Source: Mucilaginibacter pankratovii (GTDB lineage: Bacteria; Bacteroidota; Bacteroidia; Sphingobacteriales; Sphingobacteriaceae). From it: a stretch of DNA of 64,000 nt. The position numbers and the translations under genes are program-made. Position 1 is the first letter of the stretch. The number at the start of each line of letters is the position of its first letter. The stretch covers positions 186,001 through 250,000 of the forward strand of contig NZ_JACWMY010000009.1 of the NCBI RefSeq assembly GCF_014773265.1. Reading direction: 5' to 3'. The notes below the pieces were generated by a model, which saw only the letters and a list, made by a program, of their open reading frames with translations, had not been told where the DNA came from and made no database searches. Positions 31,156-40,632 of this stretch are shown here, one piece after another.

Positions 31156-31926
31156 TTACGCCCCCTTCTTCACCTTCAGGCTGCTCATCAGCTGATCGTA
31201 CAGGTCGTCGCTGCTGGTTTTGTGAGGTTTCAGTTTTTTAACGGTAGCGCGTTTACCTTTGGCCTTGGCATGGATGATTTTTAGCAACTCATCGTTGTAT
31301 TCGTCTTTGTACTTGGATACATCAAAATCCTCGGCATACTGGTTAACCAGGGCGAGGCCTACGTCCAATTCTTTCTTGCTTACCGTTACATCATCAGCAA
31401 TGTTCAGGTCGTCTGTATCGCGGATCTCCTGCCCAAAGCGGATGCGGGTAACCACCAGCACATTTTTTTGCGGGTGTACAATACACAGGCTTTCGGTACT
31501 GCGCAGTACAAAGCGCGCCAGTCCTGCTTTTTTTGATTGCTGCAACGCTTTTAATAGCAGGGCATAGGCCTTGTTGTTTTTGGTATCGGGCTCGGTGTAG
31601 TAGCTGGTTTCGTAAAACATGGGGTTTACATCGGCCAGTTCTACAAAGCTTTCAATTTCTATTACCTTGCTTTTTTCGGGTGCGGCATCTTCAAAATCCT
31701 TGGCGTCTACTATCACGTAATCGTCGTTCAGCTTATAGCCTTTTACAATTTTATCGTAGGGCACTTCCTTGTGCGTGTTCTCATTCACCCGCTGAAAGCG
31801 GATCTTGGCATGATCGCGCCCATCCAGCATATCAAGGTCCAGCGTGCTTTTTTGCACCGCCGAATACAGTTTAACAGGGATGCTTACCAACCCAAACCCA
31901 AGCGAACCTTTCCAGATAGATCTCAT
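31156..31926 (-). CDS. ku: Non-homologous end-joining protein Ku
   Basis: 256 residues. Bacterial Ku homodimer ring that binds DNA ends. The start MRSIWKGSLGFGLVSIPVKL is diagnostic, followed by the KIRFQRVNENTHKEVPYDKI segment, GYKLNDDYVIVDAKDFE, FYETSYYTEPD, KAYALLLKAL and LARFVLRSTESL. The C-terminus is short and basic (KGKRATVKKLKPHK). The usual partner, ligase LigD, is not in the window. The neighbour gene is a DUF892 stress protein, but a REP-like repeat separates them. Confidence 0.95.
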   Translation of the reverse strand: MRSIWKGSLGFGLVSIPVKLYSAVQKSTLDLDMLDGRDHAKIRFQRVNENTHKEVPYDKIVKGYKLNDDYVIVDAKDFEDAAPEKSKVIEIESFVELADVNPMFYETSYYTEPDTKNNKAYALLLKALQQSKKAGLARFVLRSTESLCIVHPQKNVLVVTRIRFGQEIRDTDDLNIADDVTVSKKELDVGLALVNQYAEDFDVSKYKDEYNDELLKIIHAKAKGKRATVKKLKPHKTSSDDLYDQLMSSLKVKKGA

Positions 31927-32106
31927 TAATACAGCAATTTAGTACCGGATATAACCAACAAAAGCGGGAAGGGTTTTAGTATGAGGAGATTAAGATGGAA
32001 TCTTACGTATTATACTAAGGGTGGCTAAGCTGCTTTGGGCAATTTTGCGGAAAACCGCAACTTATTATACCGTTTTAACGGTATTGCCCGCCTTTGCCCG
32101 CAAAGC

Positions 32107-32114
32107 TACTTTTG
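32107..32114 (+). promoter_or_regulatory. -7 box of the 606-residue secreted protein gene
   Basis: TACTTTTG fits TAnnTTTG, 22 nt before the ATG at 32137. No clear -33 box was found. Confidence 0.45.
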
Positions 32115-32136
32115 ATGAAAAACAACCCGCCTTGTT

Positions 32137-33957
32137 ATGAAAATTAAACATTTACTTCTCTGCATTGTGTTCGGCACCACACTCGCCACCACTGCTTATG
32201 CACAGTTACCTATTCTCGAAAAAAGCTATGACATCTCCCGCAAGGCCAAAAACGGCTACCTGGGTGGCGTGGAAGTGAACGCCGCAAAAGAAACCTTCGA
32301 TATGGTTTTTGTATTGCGCAGCAGCACCAAAAAAATGGTGAAACGCGAAATTTACACCTACGATAAAGAGCTCAACCTCATCAACACCGAAAAGGATGAG
32401 CAACCCATCGAACAGATGAAAAAGAAATACAAGTGGTTCAACTTTAAGGGAGACAGCTATGTTTCGCATAGCTTAAGCGCTTCGGCCAACCTTAGCGGCA
32501 AGTTGGTTTTCCGTAAAAAAGAGATCACCTGGAAATACCTCTGGCTCACCGGAAGCTACAATAAATCGGTTAAACAGCTGGAGAAAGTAAAACCCAAAGT
32601 AGAGGAGAACGGCGAGAAATATGTTTTCCGCGGTGGCTCTTACGAGGTTAAGCCCGACAGTACCGTGCTGGTTATTGCGGGCAAACCAGGCTCAAAAGGC
32701 GACCTCGCCGGCTCGATGATGCATTACGATATCCTGAGCTGCGATAACGAGGTGAACATTAAAACGGTTGGCAAACTTGACTTTGATTTCCCTAACGCGC
32801 CGATATTTTCTGAACCTGTAGAGGACGATAACTCCGAACTGGACAACGATGATTACCCGCGCGACTGGATCATGGTGTTTGCACCACAAGGTGGATCAGG
32901 CCTGGGCAAAGTGGCCGACCCCAACACCGGCAATTACACCTACGTTAGGCTAAATACACAGGGTGATGTGCTGGAGAAATTCAACTTTAAATCGCCATCA
33001 AACGGTTGGCGCGTGCTGGGTGCCTATGAACACGATGGCTCGGTTTTCCTGTACGGATCGGCCAACACCAAGGATGGCAATAAGTATATCGACCAGATCT
33101 ATAAAACCGTGATGACACCTACAACATCGGCGGATGATGACGAAAAAGAAGCGGCAAGCTCGGGCGGCGGAGGATTGGGGGCACTGAAAAGTGGATTCTC
33201 TATGCTGTCCGGCTCTGCTGACTTCGGTATCACCCAAAGCAAGATAGACGAGACTATGGATGCCATGAAGTATACCAATTTCCAGATAGGCAAAATCAGC
33301 AACGGTAAGTTCGATTTCCTGAGCTGTCCAACTATCGAAGATTTTGAAAAACTGCAGGCCAAGCCCGCCGATCAAAAGAAATTCGCCGAGTTCGACGGCA
33401 AAAGCTTTGTGATCAATGGCATCTCCTTCTCTAAAAGCGGCGACGTGTTTGTGAACGGTCAGGACTTTAAAAAGATAAAAAAAGGCCGCAGCTACAAAGG
33501 CGTTTACATGTTCCAGTTCGACCCTACGGGTAACCTGAAACGCAACTACGGTGTGTTTTTAGACCAAAGCAAAACCAGTGGTTTCTTCAATAAAGCGCCG
33601 TTAACTTCGGATATGATCCCATCAAAAAGCTTTATCCAGGAAAGCGGCGACGGCAAAAGCCTGTACTGGATGATGCGTATGGCAAAATCTATCCATAAAG
33701 AATCGCATACCACGTTCGGCTTCAGCTCCAACACCGAAACCACCACGTGGTCGCCCTTGTTTAATATGCAATACGGTTCTATCAACATTGCCGACGGCGC
33801 TTTATCAGAGTTTAAGTTTTTGGGCGAGAGCGAAAAGAAGAGCTTCTACCTGTTTCCCAATACAAACGAAACCCGCCTGGGTAACTACAGCCTCTTCTTT
33901 AGCGAAACAGAAAAAGGGGATAAGGTGCTGGTATCAAGGGTGGATCTGACGAAATAG
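32137..33957 (+). CDS. Large secreted protein of unknown function
   Basis: 606 residues. A signal peptide (IKHLLLCIVFGTTLATTAYA, cleaved before QLPILE) is followed by long beta-strand-rich sequence with alternating turns (GDSYVSHSLSASANLSGKLV, NTGNYTYVRLNTQGDVLEKF). A Gly-rich insert (SSGGGGLGALKSGFSMLSGS) sits near residues 345-365. Segments such as DHDGSVFLYGSANTKDGNKY and FDPTGNLKRNYGVFLD resemble beta-propeller blades. I do not recognise the family. It is likely periplasmic or outer-membrane associated, with no lipobox and no sorting domain. Confidence 0.8.
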   Translation: MKIKHLLLCIVFGTTLATTAYAQLPILEKSYDISRKAKNGYLGGVEVNAAKETFDMVFVLRSSTKKMVKREIYTYDKELNLINTEKDEQPIEQMKKKYKWFNFKGDSYVSHSLSASANLSGKLVFRKKEITWKYLWLTGSYNKSVKQLEKVKPKVEENGEKYVFRGGSYEVKPDSTVLVIAGKPGSKGDLAGSMMHYDILSCDNEVNIKTVGKLDFDFPNAPIFSEPVEDDNSELDNDDYPRDWIMVFAPQGGSGLGKVADPNTGNYTYVRLNTQGDVLEKFNFKSPSNGWRVLGAYEHDGSVFLYGSANTKDGNKYIDQIYKTVMTPTTSADDDEKEAASSGGGGLGALKSGFSMLSGSADFGITQSKIDETMDAMKYTNFQIGKISNGKFDFLSCPTIEDFEKLQAKPADQKKFAEFDGKSFVINGISFSKSGDVFVNGQDFKKIKKGRSYKGVYMFQFDPTGNLKRNYGVFLDQSKTSGFFNKAPLTSDMIPSKSFIQESGDGKSLYWMMRMAKSIHKESHTTFGFSSNTETTTWSPLFNMQYGSINIADGALSEFKFLGESEKKSFYLFPNTNETRLGNYSLFFSETEKGDKVLVSRVDLTK

Positions 33958-33966
33958 TTAAGCGGC

Positions 33967-34053
33967 AGCCTCACCCTGCCCTCTCCATAGGAGAGGGTTG
34001 CCAAATGCTTTTCTTTTAAAGTCCTCTCCTTTGGAGAGGATTTAGGTGAGGCT
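33967..34053. repeat. REP-like inverted repeat (CCTCTCC/GGAGAGG type)
   Basis: AGCCTCACC at left pairs with GGTGAGGCT at right. Inner hairpins CCTCTCC-GGAGAGG occur in both halves. The same type recurs at 55041-55112. Confidence 0.55.
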
Positions 34054-34076
34054 ACATAAAGTGCCGCCTCTTCAAA

Positions 34077-34206
34077 CTCCCCTCTTTCCGAAGGAGAGAG
34101 GGGCTGGGGGTGAGTCGACTCGCCGGGCGGACATTGCCGCGTGGCTATTTAACTCACCCCGAATGCGCTGCGCTGTTCGACCCTCTCTACCTTTGGTAAA
34201 GAGGGT
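34077..34206. repeat. REP-like inverted repeat (CACCCC/GGGGTGAG type)
   Basis: Contains CCCCTCTTTCC and AGAGAGGGGC, GGGGGTGAGTCGACTCG, then AACTCACCCC and CCCTCTCTACC. Same family as 6484-6598. With the previous repeat it fills the 33958-34279 gap; no gene was seen. Confidence 0.55.
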
Positions 34207-34279
34207 GAAAATTAACCCTTTCAACCCAAACCATACACAGCCGGCCAAAAACCGGCTGTTATTTTACCCCACAATTACC

Positions 34280-35818
34280 ATGGACATTAAAAAAATATTT
34301 TTGTTGATGCTGATGGCCTTTGCAGCTATTAGCAGCCAGGCGCAGGATGCCTACCTGCCCGTAAATTTAGGCAATAAAGTAAACAGCCGCTATTCCGAGC
34401 TTACCCCTGTGATATCTGCAGATGGCCGCGAGTTGTACTTTTTGCGCGAGATGTTCCGCAAGGCAGCTAACGAAGAGATCCAAAGCCTGTGGTACGCTAA
34501 GCAGGACGAAAAGGGGGAATGGGGCCTGGCGCGGTACATGGCGGCGCCTTTCAATAACGGCTTAACGCATTCGGCAATTACCAATGTATCAACCGATAAT
34601 AATACCATCATTATTAAGGGATATTTTAAAAACGGCACACGCGTAACCGGCACGGGTTACTCGGTAGTAACCCGCAACGCTACCGGCGGCTGGAAAACTC
34701 CCATAGGCATAGAGATAGAGGGCTTTGCCGATATGGTGAAGGGGAAATATGTTGGCGCAACCCTAACGCCCGATGGCAAAGCCATGATGTTTTACTTTAG
34801 CGAAGAAAAAGGTGCTGCCAATAACGACCTGTACATCTCCTTTAAAAAAGAAGATGGTAGCTTTAGCCGGCCGGCACCTATAAAAGTACTTAACACAGCC
34901 AATGATGATGCCTCGCCTTTTGTGGCATTGGATAATAAAACACTCTATTTCAGCAGCGACAGGCCGGGCGGCTTAGGTGATAACGACATCTACAAAACAA
35001 CCCGGTTGGATGATACCTGGCAAAAATGGAGCGAGCCGGTTAATCTTGGTCCGTCGGTAAACTCCGCCAAATGGGATTCATACTTCAGACTGGCAGCCAA
35101 AGGCGATTACGCTTACATGATCAGCTCTAAAGAAGGCGGTTTTGGCGAAAGCGATATTGTGCGCATCAAACTGAACGACAATATAAAACCGCAGCCCGTG
35201 GTACTGGTAAAAGGCCGGGTGCTGAACAAGAAAACTCTGGAGCCGATTGAGGCCGCCATTATTTATGAAGACCTGGCCAATGGCAATAACGAAGGTATCG
35301 CCATCAGCGACCCGGGTACCGGCGCCTACCAGATCGTGCTGCCGTATGGCAAAAATTTTGGCTTTAACTCCAGCCAGGAAAATTTTATCCCGATATCGGA
35401 TAACCTCGACCTGACCAAAGTTGGCGAGTACCAGGAAATAACCCGCGACCTGTACATGGTGCCGTTTGAAAAAGGGCAGGTGGTGCGTATCAACAACATC
35501 TTTTTCGAGTTCGGCAAAGCCGATCTGAAACCCGAATCGTTTCCCGATCTGAACCGCCTGGTGACCCTCCTGCAAAGCAAACCCAAGCTTGAAATTGAAC
35601 TCGGTGGCCATACTGATAACGTAGGTACAGACGATGCCAATAATAAGTTATCAGCGGCCCGTGCATTCTCGGTAGTGAAATACCTTACTACAAAAGGCAT
35701 CGCGGCGGCGCGCCTTAAGGCAAGTGGCTACGGCAAAACCCGCCCGGTAACCACCAACGATACCGATGAAGGTCGCGCGCAAAACAGGAGGGTAGAGTTT
35801 ACGATATTGAATTATTAA
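34280..35818 (+). CDS. OmpA-family protein with WD40-like propeller and carboxypeptidase-like domain
   Basis: 512 residues. The signal peptide ends ISSQAQ; the frame stays open far upstream but only through repeat sequence. PD40-type propeller blades follow (LTPVISADGRELYFLREM, GATLTPDGKAMMFYFSEE, SPFVALDNKTLYFSSDRPGG, NDIYKTTRLDDTWQKWSEP). Then comes a regulatory Ig-like domain (VLVKGRVLNKKTLEPIEAAI), then an OmpA peptidoglycan-binding domain: IFFEFGKADLKPESFPDLN, GHTDNVGTDDANNKLSAARA and ending NRRVEFTI. Likely tethers a surface or gliding-related complex to the cell wall; it resembles SprE/PorE-like OmpA proteins only in domain order. Confidence 0.88.
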   Translation: MDIKKIFLLMLMAFAAISSQAQDAYLPVNLGNKVNSRYSELTPVISADGRELYFLREMFRKAANEEIQSLWYAKQDEKGEWGLARYMAAPFNNGLTHSAITNVSTDNNTIIIKGYFKNGTRVTGTGYSVVTRNATGGWKTPIGIEIEGFADMVKGKYVGATLTPDGKAMMFYFSEEKGAANNDLYISFKKEDGSFSRPAPIKVLNTANDDASPFVALDNKTLYFSSDRPGGLGDNDIYKTTRLDDTWQKWSEPVNLGPSVNSAKWDSYFRLAAKGDYAYMISSKEGGFGESDIVRIKLNDNIKPQPVVLVKGRVLNKKTLEPIEAAIIYEDLANGNNEGIAISDPGTGAYQIVLPYGKNFGFNSSQENFIPISDNLDLTKVGEYQEITRDLYMVPFEKGQVVRINNIFFEFGKADLKPESFPDLNRLVTLLQSKPKLEIELGGHTDNVGTDDANNKLSAARAFSVVKYLTTKGIAAARLKASGYGKTRPVTTNDTDEGRAQNRRVEFTILNY

Positions 35819-35834
35819 TGCGTAGATATTTTTA

Positions 35835-35966
35835 ATCGCAAAGAACGCAGAGATTTGCTTTTTTAATATTCGCAGAGTTACACAGAGATACCGCGCTAAA
35901 CTATCTATTTGCAAAGCTCTGTGCTACTCTGCGTTTTCTCCGCGCCCTCTGCGGTTAAAAATCGCC
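35835..35966. repeat. Word-repeat hairpin (CGCAGAG/CTCTGCG type) before ileS
   Basis: The left arm (35835-35889) has imperfect copies of CGCAGAG and ACAGAGA. The right arm (35910-35966) has inverted copies (CTCTGTGCTACTCTGCG, CCTCTGCGG). It lies between the OmpA-family stop and the ileS promoter. This word type I have seen widely in unrelated bacteria. Confidence 0.65.
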
Positions 35967-36028
35967 ACCTTGCTTTAATTTTGCCTTTCCATTTCCCTGC
36001 TTTTCTCCTTTTTTAAGATAAAATTGCG

Positions 36029-36036
36029 TATTTTTG
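36029..36036 (+). promoter_or_regulatory. -7 box of the ileS operon
   Basis: TATTTTTG fits TAnnTTTG; the ATG at 36067 is 30 nt further on. No convincing -33 box. Confidence 0.5.
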
Positions 36037-36066
36037 CAACCTTTAAAATTCGAGGCGAACAGATTG

Positions 36067-39000
36067 ATGTACAAGGAATATAAGCAGTTAAACCTGTCGC
36101 AAACAGGGAAGGATATACTGGAGTTCTGGCAGCAGAACGGCATATTTGAAAAGAGCATAAGCAGCAGGTCGGCTACCAAGCCGTATACTTTTTACGAAGG
36201 CCCGCCAAGCGCGAACGGAATGCCCGGCATTCACCACGTAATGGGGCGCTCTATTAAAGATATTTTTTGCCGTTACAAAACGCTGAAGGGCTACCAGGTA
36301 AAACGCAAAGGCGGTTGGGATACCCATGGCCTGCCGATTGAACTTGCTGTAGAAAAGTCGCTTGGCATCACTAAGGACGATATCGGTAAAAAGATCTCCG
36401 TAAAAGAGTATAACGATGCCTGCCGCAAGGAGGTAATGCGCTATACCGACGTATGGAACGATCTGACCGAAAAGATGGGTTACTGGGTTGACCTGGAAAA
36501 CCCATATGTTACCTACGAGAACGAATACATTGAAAGCCTTTGGTGGATATTGCAGCAGCTTTATAAAAAAGGCTGGTTGTACAAAGGTTACACCGTGCAA
36601 CCCTACTCGCCAAAATCGGGCACAGGGCTTAGCTCGCACGAACTGAACCAGCCGGGTACCTACAAAATGGTGAAGGATACCACCATCACCGCGCAATTTA
36701 AAGTAAAGCGCGATGGCGATTCGGAGTTTTTGTATTCCGGTGTCCCCACCGGAACGGATGTATTCATCCTGGCCTGGACGACTACTCCATGGACACTGCC
36801 ATCCAACTGCGCACTGGCCGTTGGCGAGAATATCACCTACGTAAAAATAAGCACCTTTAACCCTTATACCTACACGCCTGTTTGCGTGGTATTGGCTAAA
36901 GACCTGGTTAAAAAATATTTCAAAACTGAAGGCGAAGGTGCATCTTTCGACGAATACAAAGGCGGCGATAAAATTATCCCTTACCGCATAGATGCCGAAA
37001 TAAAAGGCAGTCAGTTGCTTGGTTTGCACTACTACCAGCTGATGCCTTATGTAACAAACGAAGACCTGGAGAAAAACGCTTTCCGCGTGATCCCGGCAGA
37101 TTTTGTTACTACCGAGGACGGTACCGGCATTGTGCACACCGCCTCCGTTTTTGGTGCGGATGACTTTAGGGCATGTAAGGAAAACAACGTGCCATCGGTA
37201 ATGGTGAAGGACGAGAATGGCAAGGATGTGCCGCTTGTTGATAAGCAGGGCCGCTTTGTAGAAGAAGTTACCGACTACGCCGGCCGTTACGTAAAAGAAG
37301 AATATTACAGCGATGCAGAACGCGCAGCGGAAGGTTTTAAACCGACCGACGTGCTGATCTCTATCAAGCTGAAAGAAGAAAATAAAGCATTCAACGTACA
37401 AAAATACGAGCACAGCTACCCGCACTCCTGGCGCAGCGATGAGCCGATATTGTACTATCCGCTGGATAGCTGGTTCATTAAAACCACCGCCGTGAAGGAT
37501 AAAATGGTGGAGCTGAACAAAACCATCAACTGGAAACCCGAAAGTACAGGTACAGGCCGTTTTGGCAACTGGCTGGAAAATCTGGTGGATTGGAACCTGT
37601 CCCGCTCCCGTTACTGGGGTACCCCGCTGCCTATCTGGCGCGAGGAGAACGGCGGCGAAGAAAAATGCATTGGTTCGATAGCCGAACTGAACGCAGAGAT
37701 TGAAAAGTCTATCGCCGCGGGCTTTATGCCGGCTGGTTTTAAACTGGAAGATATGCACCGCCCTTATGTGGACGATGTAATTTTAACCTCATCAACCGGG
37801 AACAAAATGCTGCGCGAGCCGGACCTGATAGATGTTTGGTTTGATAGCGGTGCCATGCCTTACGCGCAATGGCACTTCCCGTTCGAGAATAAAGAAGCGT
37901 TTGCTGCCGCTTACCCGGCAGATTTTATAGCCGAAGGCGTTGACCAAACCCGCGGCTGGTTCTTTACCCTGCATGCCATCGCGGTAATGCTGAGCGAAGC
38001 CAGCGACGAGATCAAAGCCGTAAATGCCGAAGTAGGCAACAAAGGCATCTCGTTTAAAAACGTGATCAGCAATGGTTTGGTGCTTGATAAGAACGGCAAC
38101 AAAATGAGCAAGCGCCTGGGTAATGGTATCGACCCTTTCGAAACCATAAACCAATATGGTGCTGATGCTGCCCGCTGGTATATGATCAGTAACGCTGCGC
38201 CATGGGATAACCTCAAGTTTAACCTGGAAGGGCTGGATGAGGTTCGCCGCAAGTTCTTCGGTACGCTATATAATACTTACTCGTTCTTTGTACTTTATGC
38301 TAACATCGATAAGTTCAATTACATCGAAGCCGAGATAAACATTAATGACCGCCCGGAGATCGACCGCTGGATCATCTCGCTATTAAATACCCTGAGCAAA
38401 GAGGTTGATGCTTTTTATGCCGACTTTGAGCCAACCAAAGCCGCCCGCGCCATACAGGAATTTGTGGATCTGCACTTTAGCAACTGGTACATCCGTTTAA
38501 GCCGCCGCCGTTTCTGGAGGTCGGATAATTCGGATGATAAGCTGTCGGCTTACCAAACGCTTTATACTTGTTTGATCACCATCAGCAAACTCATGTCGCC
38601 AATAGCGCCATTCTTTGCCGAGCGTTTGTATACCGATCTGAACTCGGTTACTGGTAAAGAGGAATTTGAATCGGTGCATTTAGCATACTTCCCGGAGTAC
38701 CAACCGGAATTGGTTGATACCGCACTGGAAGAGCGGATGCAACTGGCACAGGATATTTCATCGCTGGTATTATCGCTGCGTAAAAAGATAGAGATCCCGG
38801 TTCGCCGCCCGCTTGGCAAGATCTTACTGCCTATACTGGATAAGAACTTTAAAGAGCAGGTAGAGAAGGTGAAAGACCTGATACTATCCGAGACAAACAT
38901 CAAGAACATCGAGTACATTACCGATACCGAAGGTTTTGTTAAAAAGAAGATCAAGCCAAACTTTAAAGCCCTGGGCGCTAAAGTTGGTAAGGATATGAAA

Positions 39001-39456
39001 GATGTTGCCGCCGCCATCAACGCGTTTGGCCAAACCGAGATAGCTAAATTGGAAGCCGAAGGTAGTATCCTGATACTTGATACTAAATACGCTGTACTGA
39101 TTTCTGATGTAGAAATTATCGCCGAGGATGTCCCTGGCTGGCAAGTTGCAAATTTGGGAAAACTAACCGTGGCTTTAGATGTTACGCTAACCAATGAATT
39201 AAAACAGGAGGGCATATCGAGAGAGTTGGTAAATCGTATACAAAATCTGCGTAAGTCGAAAGAATTTGAAGTTACCGATAAGATAAACGTCCGCGTAAGC
39301 GACCACCCATACATTGGGGAAGCAGTGAAAAATAATTTATCCTATATTTGCGCCGAAATTTTGGCAGAAAGCCTTGTGCTTGATAGTCAGTTGAATGAAG
39401 GCGACAAAGTAGAGATTGATGGAATTGAAATTTTAATAGTTATTAGTAAAAGTTAA
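36067..39456 (+). CDS. ileS: Isoleucyl-tRNA synthetase
   Basis: 1129 residues, class I synthetase of the long (eukaryote-like) type. GPPSANGMPGIHHVMGR holds the HIGH motif and NGNKMSKRLGN the KMSKS motif. WDTHGLPIELAVEKSLGI, the editing domain with GTGIVHTASVFGADDF and the anticodon-binding C-terminal part (RFWRSDNSDDK and following) are all present. The start at 36067 (MYKEYKQLNLSQ) suits the family; an upstream in-frame start at 36034 would lie inside the promoter region. First gene of an operon with a DksA-like gene (1 bp gap) and lspA. Confidence 0.97.
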   Translation: MYKEYKQLNLSQTGKDILEFWQQNGIFEKSISSRSATKPYTFYEGPPSANGMPGIHHVMGRSIKDIFCRYKTLKGYQVKRKGGWDTHGLPIELAVEKSLGITKDDIGKKISVKEYNDACRKEVMRYTDVWNDLTEKMGYWVDLENPYVTYENEYIESLWWILQQLYKKGWLYKGYTVQPYSPKSGTGLSSHELNQPGTYKMVKDTTITAQFKVKRDGDSEFLYSGVPTGTDVFILAWTTTPWTLPSNCALAVGENITYVKISTFNPYTYTPVCVVLAKDLVKKYFKTEGEGASFDEYKGGDKIIPYRIDAEIKGSQLLGLHYYQLMPYVTNEDLEKNAFRVIPADFVTTEDGTGIVHTASVFGADDFRACKENNVPSVMVKDENGKDVPLVDKQGRFVEEVTDYAGRYVKEEYYSDAERAAEGFKPTDVLISIKLKEENKAFNVQKYEHSYPHSWRSDEPILYYPLDSWFIKTTAVKDKMVELNKTINWKPESTGTGRFGNWLENLVDWNLSRSRYWGTPLPIWREENGGEEKCIGSIAELNAEIEKSIAAGFMPAGFKLEDMHRPYVDDVILTSSTGNKMLREPDLIDVWFDSGAMPYAQWHFPFENKEAFAAAYPADFIAEGVDQTRGWFFTLHAIAVMLSEASDEIKAVNAEVGNKGISFKNVISNGLVLDKNGNKMSKRLGNGIDPFETINQYGADAARWYMISNAAPWDNLKFNLEGLDEVRRKFFGTLYNTYSFFVLYANIDKFNYIEAEININDRPEIDRWIISLLNTLSKEVDAFYADFEPTKAARAIQEFVDLHFSNWYIRLSRRRFWRSDNSDDKLSAYQTLYTCLITISKLMSPIAPFFAERLYTDLNSVTGKEEFESVHLAYFPEYQPELVDTALEERMQLAQDISSLVLSLRKKIEIPVRRPLGKILLPILDKNFKEQVEKVKDLILSETNIKNIEYITDTEGFVKKKIKPNFKALGAKVGKDMKDVAAAINAFGQTEIAKLEAEGSILILDTKYAVLISDVEIIAEDVPGWQVANLGKLTVALDVTLTNELKQEGISRELVNRIQNLRKSKEFEVTDKINVRVSDHPYIGEAVKNNLSYICAEILAESLVLDSQLNEGDKVEIDGIEILIVISKS

Positions 39457-39457
39457 T

Positions 39458-39841
39458 ATGAGCCAAGAACACGTAAAAACAAGATATTCTGACGCAGAAT
39501 TAAAAGAATTTAAAGACCTGCTTTTAGAAAAACTACGCAGCTCTAAAGAAGAGCTTGCTGCATTGGCAACATCATTAAGCTCGCCCAATGCAAACGGTAC
39601 AGATGATACCGCAGGTACTTACAAAACATTGGAAGATGGTTCTGCAACCTTAGAGAAAGAGCAGATAAACCAGCTTGCTGCCCGTCAGAAGAAATTCATT
39701 GAGCAGTTAGAGGCCGCTTTGGTACGTATAGAAAACAAAACATACGGTATTTGCCGCGAAACCGGCAAGCTTATCCCTAAAGAGCGTTTGCGTGCAGTGC
39801 CGCATACCACGCTAACTATGGAAGCCAAATTAAAGCAATAA
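39458..39841 (+). CDS. DksA/TraR-family protein with a degenerate zinc finger
   Basis: 127 residues. A coiled-coil N-terminal part (ELKEFKDLLLEKLRSSKEEL, LEKEQINQLAARQKKFIEQL) is followed by a finger region reading YGICRETGKLIPKERLRAVP and ending in a Cys-free tail. A canonical DksA finger needs four Cys; only one remains. It would not bind zinc in the usual way. It sits between ileS and lspA with almost no spacing, so it is part of the operon. It may be a structural RNAP-channel protein that works without zinc. Confidence 0.88.
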   Translation: MSQEHVKTRYSDAELKEFKDLLLEKLRSSKEELAALATSLSSPNANGTDDTAGTYKTLEDGSATLEKEQINQLAARQKKFIEQLEAALVRIENKTYGICRETGKLIPKERLRAVPHTTLTMEAKLKQ

Positions 39842-40447
39842 ATGAAGGCAGCTTATACAAAACCTTTCTTAACCGCTGCATTTATCGTCCTGCTCGATCA
39901 GATCGTTAAGATCTGGGTGAGGCAACATATGTTCCTGGGCGAGGAAATTCATTTCCTGGGCAACAGGGGCATGCTGCGCTATACCGAAAATAATGGTATG
40001 GCCTTTGGCATGGAACTGGGCGGCGAGTTGGGTAAACTTGCACTTACTTTATTCCGCATAGTGGCGGTTTGTGGCATTGGCTACGGGCTGGTTCACTTAA
40101 TTAAGCATAAATATCACCGGGGGTTAGTGATGATGGTAGCCCTGATACTGGCCGGAGCAGTAGGCAACATTATCGATTCGGTTTTTTACGGTATCATGTT
40201 TCAAAACCAGCCGTTATTCCACGGCCGTGTGGTTGATATGTTCTACTTCCCGTTGATAGAAGGGCATTTCCCGCTGTGGTTTCCCATCTGGGGAGGCGAG
40301 GAGTTTATCTTCTTCCGTCCTATTTTTAACCTGGCCGATTCGGCCATATCGGTAGGCGTTATCCTGATCCTGTTCAATCAGAAACGCTACTTTAAACACG
40401 AGCAGCTTGAAGAAAGCAGCCCAAACAGCGAAATGGTGGAGGATTGA
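39842..40447 (+). CDS. lspA: Lipoprotein signal peptidase (signal peptidase II)
   Basis: 201 residues, four membrane helices. Catalytic Asp residues occur in GRVVDMFYF and FNLADSAIS; YTENNGMAFG and AGAVGNIID are the other conserved boxes. It has the extended loop between helices 3 and 4 (FPLIEGHFPLWFPIWGGEEF) usual in Bacteroidota and a hydrophilic C-terminal tail. It cleaves lipoprotein signal peptides, of which several (AISAC, FTQAC, LFSAC) occur in this window. Last gene of the ileS operon; its start codon directly follows the preceding stop. Confidence 0.96.
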   Translation: MKAAYTKPFLTAAFIVLLDQIVKIWVRQHMFLGEEIHFLGNRGMLRYTENNGMAFGMELGGELGKLALTLFRIVAVCGIGYGLVHLIKHKYHRGLVMMVALILAGAVGNIIDSVFYGIMFQNQPLFHGRVVDMFYFPLIEGHFPLWFPIWGGEEFIFFRPIFNLADSAISVGVILILFNQKRYFKHEQLEESSPNSEMVED

Positions 40448-40490
40448 GTTTAGAGATTGGAGGCTGGAGATCAGAGGGTAGGAAAACATA

Positions 40491-40528
40491 AAAACAGGAA
40501 AAGCGGCATCAGCCGCTTTTCCTGTTTT
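40491..40528 (+). terminator. Terminator of the ileS-lspA operon
   Basis: Perfect 17-bp stem with a 4-nt loop and a T-rich right end (AAAACAGGAAAAGCGGC and its complement). Confidence 0.92.
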
Positions 40529-40537
40529 TATCCATCT

Positions 40538-40632
40538 CGTCATTGCGAGGCACGAAGCAATCTCCCGGTAATCAGAGCCGCTTTGCAATCTGCTTGTCCA
40601 ACGTAGAGATTGCTTCGTACCTCGCAATGACG
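40538..40632. repeat. Inverted repeat (GTCATTGCGAGG type)
   Basis: 27-nt arms at 40538-40564 and 40606-40632 with a single mismatch. Arm core CATTGCGAGGCACGAAGC. A related element lies at 60071-60197. From memory this repeat is very common in Sphingobacteria genomes. Confidence 0.75.

Noticed and set aside
36088..37758. Long open frame (556 codons) opposite ileS
   Set aside because: Lies wholly antisense inside a confirmed synthetase gene and shows no domain; high-GC codon bias on one strand leaves long open frames on the other.
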